Source: Acidovorax sp. | GTDB taxonomy: Bacteria; Pseudomonadota; Gammaproteobacteria; Burkholderiales; Burkholderiaceae_C | NCBI GenBank assembly: GCA_018780365.1 | Contig: JADMJR010000210.1 | Coordinates: 1 to 64,000 of the forward strand | Length of the DNA stretch: 64,000 nucleotides | Direction: 5' to 3' | In this document: positions 49,292 through 57,030 of the stretch, one piece after another | How the letters are laid out: each line of letters starts with the position of its first letter | How positions within the stretch are numbered: position 1 is the first letter of the stretch | The notes under the pieces: model-generated | What the model saw: only the letters and a program-made list of their open reading frames with translations | Database searches by the model: none | Told to the model about the DNA's origin: nothing | Made by a program: the position numbers and the translations under genes

Positions 49292-50257
49292 TCAGCAGTC
49301 CTCCGGATGGCGGTACATGATCAAAGGCTCGTCGCCCGGGCCGCCCACGTACTGCATGGACTGGCGGTCGAACCACAGGCCAATGGAGCCCTCCCACTCG
49401 CCGTTGCGCTGCTTGTCGCAGATCAGCAGGGCGTCAGGCTCCTTGTCCTCGACGGGCTTGCCTTCGTCGCGCTTCTTTTCCTTGGCCTTGTTGCGCCACA
49501 CGCTGATCACGTTGTCCACCTGATCGGTGATGGCGCCAGTGCCTTTGTAGTCGTACTTGCTGGGCTTGTGGTTCTCGTCGGCTGGCTTGCGGATGTGGTG
49601 CACCAGGTGGATGTGGATGCCGTGGTCGCGCGCAATGGCGGTCAACTCGTCCACGAACATCTTCTGGCCGTTGTAGTCGTCCTCGCTGGCCACGCACTTC
49701 ATGAGGCTGTCCACGAAGAAATGGGTGATGCCCTTCTCCTTCGCACAATAGCGCACCACGGCGGCAACCTGGGTTGCCGTGACGGTGCCCTGCTGGTCGT
49801 ACAGCCACAGGCGGCCATTGGTCCACTCCTTGAAATCCTCGTAGACCTTGATCAGCTCCATCTTCGCGGCCGTGCTGCCAGCGAACGCGGGATCGTCAGC
49901 GTTGAAGCCTGAATACTGGCGGCCCATGCGCTCCAGGGTTTTGGATGGCTTCATCTCGAAGCTGGCAATGCAAACCTTCTCGTCCTGCGCGATCAGGCTC
50001 AGGGCGATCTGGCCGGTAACCAGGCTCTTGCCGTTTCCGTTCGCTCCGCCCCACACGGTCACCTCGCCCTTGCGAAAGGCCACCATGCTGTGGGTCTTGC
50101 GCCATGGCATGACGGCGCGCGGCTCCTTGATCGGGTTGTTGATGCGGTCGATCAGCTCCTGCACCCATTGCGATGCGGGCTTGACCTTCTGCTTTGCGTC
50201 CGTCTCGCGCTCGTACTTCGCGAAGTCGATTTCGTCCTCGTAGATCACCTGGGCCAT
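49292..50257 (-). CDS. DnaB/gp4-like replicative helicase
   Basis: TVWGGANGNGKSLVTGQIALSLIAQDEKVCIASFEMKP...THFFVDSLMKC...IHIHLVHHIRKP. Confidence 0.85.
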   Translation of the reverse strand: MAQVIYEDEIDFAKYERETDAKQKVKPASQWVQELIDRINNPIKEPRAVMPWRKTHSMVAFRKGEVTVWGGANGNGKSLVTGQIALSLIAQDEKVCIASFEMKPSKTLERMGRQYSGFNADDPAFAGSTAAKMELIKVYEDFKEWTNGRLWLYDQQGTVTATQVAAVVRYCAKEKGITHFFVDSLMKCVASEDDYNGQKMFVDELTAIARDHGIHIHLVHHIRKPADENHKPSKYDYKGTGAITDQVDNVISVWRNKAKEKKRDEGKPVEDKEPDALLICDKQRNGEWEGSIGLWFDRQSMQYVGGPGDEPLIMYRHPEDC

Positions 50258-50598
50258 GTCAAAACTCCTTGCGTGTCGGTGATGCGAACAACCGTCGATG
50301 ACGGGCGGCCCAGCCAGTCCATCTTTTCGCGGTTGATCAGGTGGGTGGATGCGATGACGCGCTTCGCGTACTCGGCGCAGGCGGCGGTGATGCGCTCCAC
50401 GCGCCCCGGGTCTTCCCCGGACACCATCACCTGCAGGCCGACCAGAAAGCGCCAGTCCTGCTGCTCCGGAACGTCGCGGGCGGCCAGAGTGACGTGCGTC
50501 CCATCGTTCAGGCAGGTGGCAGCGCAGTCGTCCACCCAGACGTAGCCGGGGGACTTCCCGTTGCGGCGCATGTTGAGGATTGCGTCCTGGCCGGTCAT
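50245..50598 (-). CDS. Hypothetical phage protein
   Basis: MTGQDAILNMRRNGKSPGYVWVDDCAATCLNDGTHVTLAARDVPEQQDWRFLVGL. Confidence 0.55.
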   Translation of the reverse strand: MTGQDAILNMRRNGKSPGYVWVDDCAATCLNDGTHVTLAARDVPEQQDWRFLVGLQVMVSGEDPGRVERITAACAEYAKRVIASTHLINREKMDWLGRPSSTVVRITDTQGVLTWPR

Positions 50599-51311
50599 AC
50601 GAACACTCCAAGGTCCTGCTGATGCGCCCTGCGTGCGCCGCCCTTGCCGCTGTCCTGCTCCTTGCCCAGCCAGCGGACGATGAACGAATTCACACCGCGC
50701 GGCGTCTTGCGGTTGGACGGGTTGGCGATGCTCCAGGCCCGCATCTCGCGAAGCTGCTGCTCCACATCGACGGCGGGGTAGGCCTGCGACCACTCCGCGA
50801 TCATTTCGGCGGTCACCGGATACTCCGAGCTGTCCACCAAGGGGATTGCCACTACCGGCGGGGAAGGTGGCGAAGAGTCGTCGCCGTGCGAGGGCTCGCC
50901 GCTATCCTCTCCCCTCCCTTCCTTTCCCTTCCCTTCCGCAGATGAATCCTCGCGAGCTTTCGCGAGCTTTCGCGACTTGCCGGGAATTTCAGGCAGTTTC
51001 GAGGCGCTGGGCTTGTCAATCTTCTGGTGTTCCAGCCATGCACTGATCTGCAGGTAGCTTGTGCCGTCAACCTCGTAGCGGGCAATGCAGCCCTCACTGG
51101 AAAGTTCGGCAAGCCACCCATCGATCAGGTCTTTGGCATCGTCGTCATATGGGTAAAGAAGGCTCGCGAGCATTCGCGAATTTCCGCGAAGCCTTCCAGC
51201 ATCGTCAGCAAGGGTCCAGAGCAGGATGAAGCAGAGACGCGACTCTCGGGAGACGCGGCCCATGCTCTCGGACTGGGGGAACTCTGGCTTGATAGTGCGA
51301 ATGCGTGCCAT
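50595..51311 (-). CDS. Phage replication initiator-like (winged-helix) protein
   Basis: MARIRTIKPEFPQSESMGRVSRESRLCFILLWTLADDAGRLRGNSRMLASLLYPYD, upstream of the helicase. Confidence 0.7.
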   Translation of the reverse strand: MARIRTIKPEFPQSESMGRVSRESRLCFILLWTLADDAGRLRGNSRMLASLLYPYDDDAKDLIDGWLAELSSEGCIARYEVDGTSYLQISAWLEHQKIDKPSASKLPEIPGKSRKLAKAREDSSAEGKGKEGRGEDSGEPSHGDDSSPPSPPVVAIPLVDSSEYPVTAEMIAEWSQAYPAVDVEQQLREMRAWSIANPSNRKTPRGVNSFIVRWLGKEQDSGKGGARRAHQQDLGVFV

Positions 51312-51314
51312 TGG

Positions 51315-51443
51315 TCAAAGCCCCAGCCGGTCAAGGATTTCACGCATTGCGGCGTCGTACTGCTCTGGGGTGGCGCCTGGGTTGGCAGCCTCCCAAGCGC
51401 GCTTTGCGTCAACGTAGGCTTGCCAGTTCATGCTGCTGTCCAT
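51315..51443 (-). CDS. Small hypothetical phage protein
   Basis: MDSSMNWQAYVDAKRAWEAANPGATPEQYDAAMREILDRLGL. Confidence 0.4.
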   Translation of the reverse strand: MDSSMNWQAYVDAKRAWEAANPGATPEQYDAAMREILDRLGL

Positions 51444-51721
51444 CCTGGTGAAAGCGAGCCATTGCCCATGGATCGCGAGAACAGAACCTCGCTGCGGCGG
51501 ATGTGCCCGTCGCGCGCGGCCTGGGTGAACACGGCGCCCCAAGCGCGCAGGTCGTCTGGCGCAATGCCCTTCTCCTGGGCAGCCAGGGTGACGTGCTCAG
51601 CGCTGAATGCCTGGCCCTTGTGCTTACGCGCATAGGCGATCAGGAAGCCCAATGCGTCCTGATCGAAGTTGCGCGGAGCTGGGGCCGCGCCAAAGAGGTC
51701 GTGCTGGGCGGCTCGCATCAC
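51428..51721 (-). CDS. Hypothetical phage protein
   Basis: MRAAQHDLFGAAPAPRNFDQDALGFLIAYARKHKGQAFSAEHVTLAAQEKG. Confidence 0.55.
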   Translation of the reverse strand: MMRAAQHDLFGAAPAPRNFDQDALGFLIAYARKHKGQAFSAEHVTLAAQEKGIAPDDLRAWGAVFTQAARDGHIRRSEVLFSRSMGNGSLSPGWTAA

Positions 51722-51987
51722 TCGGCACCTCCACCGCTACCCGTGCGCGCCTGCTTTGCCAGGGTGGCGGCGCTGGGGCGGCGGGTGTTGAGCGTGATAC
51801 CGCCCTGTGTGCGCGGCTGGGTCGTCACCGTTGGCCGGCCCAAGCGGTCCAACGCCTTCAAAGTTCCGAAGGAATTGGTTTCGGAAGACTGGGATGCCTT
51901 GCTTTTTGGTGGCTTGGCAGGGATGTCCAGGTCGGGGCCACGGGGGCGCACCGACTGGAAGGCGTTGAGGGGGAGGCTGTGGTTCAT
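51718..51987 (-). CDS. Hypothetical phage protein
   Basis: 89-aa ORF in the leftward early operon. Confidence 0.45.
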   Translation of the reverse strand: MNHSLPLNAFQSVRPRGPDLDIPAKPPKSKASQSSETNSFGTLKALDRLGRPTVTTQPRTQGGITLNTRRPSAATLAKQARTGSGGGAE

Positions 51988-52400
51988 GCCGCAACCCTCC
52001 CGGCCAGCAGCTGGCGCATCAGGCGGTTTTCAGCCTCTGCGGCCTGAGCTCGCATCTCGGCCTGTTCGGCGCGGCGCTCTGCCTCGGTCTTGATCATGAC
52101 CAGCGTGCAGCCGACTTGGAACGCGGCCCACTCGGGGTAGATCGTGTTGCCCACCAGCTCGCAGAACTGGGCCACCAGATCAGCCTGCAGCGTGGCTTTG
52201 CCCTTCTTGATGTTGGAGAAGTACCCGGCGTCGATGCCCAGCGCCAGATAGATTTCCTTGTCTTCCAGGCCGGAGACACTGCAGGCCAGCGTGAAAGCTG
52301 CTGCGGCCGTCTTCTGGGCGCGGATCATTTCGAGCGGCACAGAGGCCCGCTGCGGGGCCCGCGCCAGGGCCAGTTCGTGCTGGTCTTCAATCGAAGTCAT
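51984..52400 (-). CDS. CII-like/HTH regulatory protein
   Basis: KTAAAAFTLACSVSGLEDKEIYLALGIDAGYFSNIKKGKATLQADLVAQFCELVGNTIYPEW. Confidence 0.65.
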   Translation of the reverse strand: MTSIEDQHELALARAPQRASVPLEMIRAQKTAAAAFTLACSVSGLEDKEIYLALGIDAGYFSNIKKGKATLQADLVAQFCELVGNTIYPEWAAFQVGCTLVMIKTEAERRAEQAEMRAQAAEAENRLMRQLLAGRVAA

Positions 52401-52548
52401 GATGTTTGAACCGGGTTGAGTACCCTGTCAGGGCAAAAAAATTGGAGACTTGCTGGCATGAACAGCAAACAAGTCATCGCGATAGGTGCCCGCCCTCTTC
52501 CGGCACAAAATGGCAGCTCTCACACAACCATTGCCAGAAGGGGCAGAC

Positions 52549-52854
52549 ATGAGCGAATTCAGCATCCCTCCACCCCCGCCGCCCCAGAACCCGTTTGGGG
52601 AGATGGAGGAACTACAGATAGAGATGGCCGAAGCGCTGCACGACCTGTTTGCAGAGCAGGCAGCGATGCGCGGCGTGTTGACGGCACTAGCGTCAACGCA
52701 CCCCGAGCCGAAGCTCCTGGCCGACGCGTACCTGACGCACATGGACTCGATTGCCGAGCAAGTGCGGCCCGAGCGGATCGAGAGATACCGGACAGCAGCG
52801 CAACAATGGATGGATCTATTGCTGGATTGCGTGAACCGGCAAACTCCACCCTGA
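52549..52854 (+). CDS. Hypothetical phage protein
   Basis: MSEFSIPPPPPPQNPFGEMEELQIEMAEALHDLFAEQAAMRGVL. Confidence 0.5.
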   Translation: MSEFSIPPPPPPQNPFGEMEELQIEMAEALHDLFAEQAAMRGVLTALASTHPEPKLLADAYLTHMDSIAEQVRPERIERYRTAAQQWMDLLLDCVNRQTPP

Positions 52855-52895
52855 GAGCGCGCACGGCTTGTGACAGCTGGCTGTTGGAAGTCATT

Positions 52896-53132
52896 TCACC
52901 CATGGCTCACCTCCTGGGTGGTGGGTGGGGCCAGCTCGGGCCAGATTCCGGACCAAGTCTTTTGGCAAAGCATTTGTCGCGTGATCTGCCCACTGGTGGC
53001 AGTCTCGATGCGGCGCGCTTCCGTCGGGTTCATGTCGCGGCGCCCGGTCAAGCACTGATACAGGTACTGCTCGTGCACGCCCACTTTGGCGGCAATTTCG
53101 CGTCGGACTTCTGGAGTGATGTGGCTACTCAT
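52896..53132 (-). CDS. Cro/YdaS-like HTH regulator
   Basis: EVRREIAAKVGVHEQYLYQCLTGRRDMNPTEARRIETATSGQITRQML, divergent from the repressor-like gene. Confidence 0.75.
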   Translation of the reverse strand: MSSHITPEVRREIAAKVGVHEQYLYQCLTGRRDMNPTEARRIETATSGQITRQMLCQKTWSGIWPELAPPTTQEVSHG

Positions 53133-53140
53133 AGAGAGCC

Positions 53141-53175
53141 ATTCTGTCGAAACGCTATTTTTAAGTCAAGCGTTA
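53141..53175 (-). promoter_or_regulatory. Leftward early promoter/operator
   Basis: Minus strand TAACGCTTGACTTAAAAATAGCGTTTCGACAGAAT: TTGACT-17-CAGAAT with AACGCT/AGCGTT arms. Confidence 0.7.
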
Positions 53176-53203
53176 TGACATTAGCGGAATGCTAGAAAGC
53201 CAT

Positions 53204-53704
53204 ATGAGTTCGACAGACCCATTTGTTCTGGCCTTGCAGCGGCTTTGTGTCAAGGTCGGCGGGCATGACAAGCTCGCGTCGAAGATCGGGGCCAGCGGCC
53301 AGTCGATCTACCAAATCGTGTCCGAAAGAAAGCTGCCTAGCGGCAATGCAAAGAGTGTTGGGCCAGCTCTACGCGCAAAGATTTCCCAGGCGTACCCGGA
53401 TTGGCTGAAAGACCCCGTAGCCTTAATCGAGCCCGCGGCCCCCTCTACCACCATCGCCCAAGCGCTGGAGGTGGTGGCTGCGGCACTTTCCGCCTCCGAC
53501 GACCTGACGACCGACCAGGTGCGACCCCTACTGTCCCGACTCGTTGATGAGCCAGGCCGCGCTTCCGAGATCGTTCCACGCCTTTCCAAACTGCTGTCAT
53601 CAAAGCCGGGAGCAGCAATGGAAACTGCCGCCTTCGCAGGCAAGCCAAAGAGTGAATCGACACCATCCCCGGTTGTCACAGCAGGAGAATTTGTTAAACG
53701 ATGA
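53204..53704 (+). CDS. HTH repressor-like protein
   Basis: QRLCVKVGGHDKLASKIGASGQSIYQIVSERKLPSGNAKSVGPALRAKISQAYPDWL. Confidence 0.65.
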   Translation: MSSTDPFVLALQRLCVKVGGHDKLASKIGASGQSIYQIVSERKLPSGNAKSVGPALRAKISQAYPDWLKDPVALIEPAAPSTTIAQALEVVAAALSASDDLTTDQVRPLLSRLVDEPGRASEIVPRLSKLLSSKPGAAMETAAFAGKPKSESTPSPVVTAGEFVKR

Positions 53705-54597
53705 GCGCCCCCATCGACTACCAGCCCAACAACATGGCCATAGAGCTATACCAGTCGGGGCAGTTCATCACTTCTCACGATTGGACGCACGGGCGCGATG
53801 GGAATGTCAACCCGGTTCTTCATGGCCAGTTTTCTACTGAAGCTGGCGAGTATTTCGACGGCTACGCCAAGCCGTTCGCCATCGGCAATCACGTCGATGC
53901 GACCGTAATGCTCAATGAGGTGACGGGGTGGCTACTGGCTCGCGCATGCGGCCTTCCAGTGCCACAAAAGGCTTTTTTCATTCCTCTCACGCTTGCCGAA
54001 TTGCCAGCCTATGGCGGGACCGCCTCTCTTCCACCGGCGGACGAAAACGGCCACATTCTGAGCTTCGTCACACAAGCGGTGGCAAACACAGCAATCAGAG
54101 CTGTGTACGACACAGAGTTGCTGGTGAAAGAGCAGTCGCAGTGGTCGCGATGCGACGATACGATCACTTTTGACGAAGGTGTTGCGAACACGGATCGGCA
54201 CGCATTCAACCTGCTGCGAAGAGCGTCTGGAGACTTTGTTCTCATTGACCACGGCTTCCTTCTGCGGCAGCCGAACGTGCCGTATCCATCCCACTGGGAT
54301 GCGAGCTTTCTGGATGAGTATTTGGGGCACTCTTTCAGCAACGTGCTGCACCACAACACCTACACATGGCAGGGTAGAAACGCTCCATCCATCAGGACGG
54401 CCGGTTGCACGGCGAGCACTGCTTTTGCAGAAAAACTGGGGGCCGCCCTGCGGGCAACCCTGTTCGAGATAGCCTTCTGGAGCAGCAAATTGTTGCCAGG
54501 CCGAAGTGCAAGTTGGCTCCAGTTTCTGTACAGTCGCACTCAGCAGCCTCGGATGAATTCCCTCATGGCCAAGCGTTACGGCGTGCTGCCACTCTAA
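53701..54597 (+). CDS. HipA-like protein kinase
   Basis: GYAKPF; NEVTGWLLARACGLPVP; GVANTDRHAFNLLRRASGDFVLIDHG. Confidence 0.7.
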   Translation: MSAPIDYQPNNMAIELYQSGQFITSHDWTHGRDGNVNPVLHGQFSTEAGEYFDGYAKPFAIGNHVDATVMLNEVTGWLLARACGLPVPQKAFFIPLTLAELPAYGGTASLPPADENGHILSFVTQAVANTAIRAVYDTELLVKEQSQWSRCDDTITFDEGVANTDRHAFNLLRRASGDFVLIDHGFLLRQPNVPYPSHWDASFLDEYLGHSFSNVLHHNTYTWQGRNAPSIRTAGCTASTAFAEKLGAALRATLFEIAFWSSKLLPGRSASWLQFLYSRTQQPRMNSLMAKRYGVLPL

Positions 54598-54598
54598 G

Positions 54599-55495
54599 AT
54601 GCTTGAACTATTCGCCACTCGAAAGCCAGCGCAGGCAAATCAGGTCACCGGCCATTGGCGGGCGGTGCGGATATGCCTCGACCTGGCCACTCAAGAGTGG
54701 CTGAATGTTGGGGTTGTCTTGCGCACATCCGGCGGCGAAACGCACCACAGACTTCTCACCAACTTTGCCGGGTTTCGCTGCATCTATGACGACGATGCGG
54801 CGGATGCCGCGCGCTTCCTCTTGGACCAAGCGGAATTTGCAATCGAAGCGGAGAAACCATTTCCTACAGGGTGGAATGTGAGCTTCGGCCCCGAGAAATT
54901 TGTTCGCGGCAACACCATCGATTCAATTCTGACGGGTTTGTTTTCTCGCCTCGTGCCCCTTGGGCGTCACCAACTGGATCCATCGGCAAGAATCGATAGG
55001 GAAGACCACCCTCACGCCACCCAGAATGTGCGCGTGGAAGTCCGCAAGCTTCTCACCAAGCACCTGCAAATCGCCAAAAGCGCTGCACCTGAGTTTTGGT
55101 ATGCCCGCCCCGTCCCAATGCACAGAGATGGGGCTGTAATCAAAATGGATGTTCAGATCGTAGCGAACAACACCCACGGCATCGTCCACGGGGCGATTGC
55201 ATCCGCTTGGTACAAGACAAGCTATCACCGATCGGCATCACTCAATCAAGCGGTGAACGCAGTCACCACGGCGTGCGAAGCCTTCCCCGGCAGTCAGAAC
55301 GTCTTGTACATCCTGCGCCCTCCTGAGAAGGTGAGCTCCTTATCTGATAGCGACTACGAAGCCATTGATCTCGACATCGAATCAAGTCGTTGGCTTCTGC
55401 AGAAGCATGGCGCTGAGCTGAAAATTGCAAAGGAAGTGCCTGACATCGCTCGGACAATCCTGGAAGACTTGGAGTTGATGCCTGACGTGCATTGA
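54599..55495 (+). CDS. DUF3037-like protein coupled to the HipA-like kinase
   Basis: LDLATQEWLNVGVVLRTSGGETHHRLLTNFAGFRCIYDDDAADAARFLL resembles the DUF3037 core. Confidence 0.5.
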   Translation: MLELFATRKPAQANQVTGHWRAVRICLDLATQEWLNVGVVLRTSGGETHHRLLTNFAGFRCIYDDDAADAARFLLDQAEFAIEAEKPFPTGWNVSFGPEKFVRGNTIDSILTGLFSRLVPLGRHQLDPSARIDREDHPHATQNVRVEVRKLLTKHLQIAKSAAPEFWYARPVPMHRDGAVIKMDVQIVANNTHGIVHGAIASAWYKTSYHRSASLNQAVNAVTTACEAFPGSQNVLYILRPPEKVSSLSDSDYEAIDLDIESSRWLLQKHGAELKIAKEVPDIARTILEDLELMPDVH

Positions 55496-55530
55496 ACCAA
55501 CGCGGCATTACGGCCACAATCAAAACTGCC

Positions 55531-55582
55531 CGCAGATGCGGGTTTTTTTTGCCCCACCAGCCACCTCCAGGTGGCTTTTTCA
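55531..55582 (+). terminator. Tandem intrinsic terminators
   Basis: CCCGCAGATGCGGGTTTTTTTT and AGCCACCTCCAGGTGGCTTTTT. Confidence 0.8.
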
Positions 55583-55819
55583 GGGGCGGATGAACGTCGG
55601 TATCCACGTCGGGTCATAGGCCCCGCCTGGCCCGCTGTGCAAGTCCCAGATCGTCGCTCCGATCTTCACCAGCCGCTCCATGTCCCGCTCGTAGCTGTCC
55701 GAGTACACATCCAACTCAGCGATCAGCGCCGCGACATGCGCAATGGCGCTCTCTGGCGGAAGCGCCCCGCCCACCTTCGCCATCTCCACGATCTTCAGCA
55801 TCACATCGGTGTGGTTCAT
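55580..55819 (-). CDS. Hypothetical phage protein
   Basis: MNHTDVMLKIVEMAKVGGALPPESAIAHVAALIAELDVYSDSYERDM. Confidence 0.55.
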   Translation of the reverse strand: MNHTDVMLKIVEMAKVGGALPPESAIAHVAALIAELDVYSDSYERDMERLVKIGATIWDLHSGPGGAYDPTWIPTFIRP

Positions 55820-55946
55820 GCCGCGACTGTGCGCCGACGGCGTGACGGGCGCAAGTCCACCGCGGTGCCCGCCTCGCGCGGTTTTTTTTGGTTTGAAGCG
55901 CCGTTACTGACCAATGGGTCATAAATAAACGACAGAATAACTAGCG

Positions 55947-55980
55947 TAACGCTTGGATAAATATGTCGTTTCGCTAGAAT
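55947..55980 (+). promoter_or_regulatory. Rightward early promoter/operator
   Basis: TAACGCTTGGATAAATATGTCGTTTCGCTAGAAT: TTGGAT-16-TAGAAT flanked by CTAGCG...CGCTAG; similar to 53141-53175. Confidence 0.75.
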
Positions 55981-55984
55981 TCAC

Positions 55985-56376
55985 CCATCGCAGCAAAACG
56001 CAGCGACAGGGTGAGCGGATCGGCGGTCACCACGGAGTTCTTGCAGCAGGCACGGCTGGGTAAACGTAGGGCACCGCAGGCGGTAGCGGGATAGAAAAGA
56101 TCGTCGGTGCGAAGGCTAGTAGCGCTCTGCCCCTGGATGGGATCAGGCAACGCGAACGAGATAGGGCTCATGGGAGGAAACAACCATGTCGCCAATGCAC
56201 CTCGAAGTCCACACCCTGGGGCTAAGTACGGGGTTGAGGCAAACAGGGATGCCAAGAACAGAAAAGCCCAGCGCGCAAGCGCTGACAGGCCGGAAAGCAA
56301 CGGCCAAACGGTGCCCTTCGCAAGAAGGGCAAAACCAGAGCCTTGCGTGCAGGGCTGTGGTTTTCAAGGAGCTCAC
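55985..56376 (+). ncRNA. Candidate structured leader RNA/ncRNA of the rightward early operon
   Basis: No supported CDS; series of perfect hairpins including AGCGC-GCAA-GCGCT (56270-56283), GGCCG/CGGCC (56288-56305), GCCCTTC-GCAA-GAAGGGC (56313-56330), AAAACC...GGTTTT (56331-56364). Confidence 0.55.
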
Positions 56377-56595
56377 ATGAACTTCACCGTCAAGGAAGTG
56401 CGCATCAGCGAGATACGCCCAGGAGACACCGTTGAGCACAACGGCGCGATCTGCACGGTTTGCAGGAACAACATCAAGACAGGGGGCTTCATGGGCCGCA
56501 CGCTTTTTGGCGACTCGTACCGCCTTGGCATGGACCCGGTGCGCAAGCTGCAGATTCTGCAAGCGCGGCCGACCCCACTTCCTGTCTGCGCATAG
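56377..56595 (+). CDS. Small conserved-looking phage protein
   Basis: AAGGAG Shine-Dalgarno; MNFTVKEVRISEIRPGDTVEHNGAICTVCRNNIKTGGFMGRTLFGDSYRLGMDPVRKLQIL. Confidence 0.65.
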   Translation: MNFTVKEVRISEIRPGDTVEHNGAICTVCRNNIKTGGFMGRTLFGDSYRLGMDPVRKLQILQARPTPLPVCA

Positions 56596-56945
56596 ACAGG
56601 GCAACTGCCGTCCCGGCCCAGCGCCGGGGCCATCACATCACCCTACTGTCCAAGCCAAGGCTCACGCACCGCGCGGGACATTTGGCAGCGGGGTGATGTG
56701 ATGGCGACGACAGCAAGCGAGTCAGGCGTCCCTGCCTGTTTCGCCATCAAGAGCGGGTCGGGGGTTCCTGGCCGTGAGCGCAGTCGGTGGAAGCCCGACA
56801 CCATTTCGGGGCGGCAACGCCGAGCGGATCGCCCCCGCGACACCTTGCCAGAGGCCTCGGTGTTCGTTGGCAGAGCCGACTACGGGAACCACCGCACGCC
56901 GGGCTGAGAAAGCCTCGCCGCCCCACCCTCTCCCTCCCCTCCTGC
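56581..56945 (+). ncRNA. Second candidate structured RNA segment
   Basis: CCTGTCT-GCGCAT-AGACAGG; CCCGGC-CCAGC-GCCGGG; 15-bp perfect inverted repeat GCCATCACATCACCC (56629-56643)/GGGTGATGTGATGGC (56691-56705); GGCG-GCAA-CGCC (56810-56821). Confidence 0.45.
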
Positions 56946-56960
56946 CTTGCGCAGGGGTTC

Positions 56961-57018
56961 GCCCACCTCGCGTGGGCTTTTTTATTCCCCACCAGCCCAC
57001 CGCCGCGTGGGCTTTTTC
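56961..57018 (+). terminator. Two tandem intrinsic terminators with identical stems upstream of the next early gene
   Basis: GCCCAC-ctcgc-GTGGGC-TTTTTT and GCCCAC-cgccgc-GTGGGC-TTTTT. Confidence 0.8.
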
Positions 57019-57030
57019 TTTGGAGCAACT

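Noticed and set aside
56698-56907. 69-aa plus-strand ORF
   Set aside because: Overlaps the hairpin-rich segment, weak SD, no recognisable domain; RNA structure explains the region better.
56941-56962. Plus-strand GCGCAGGGGTTCGCC resembling the late motif
   Set aside because: Has an extra G, opposite orientation, and merges with the terminator stem; not counted as a copy.
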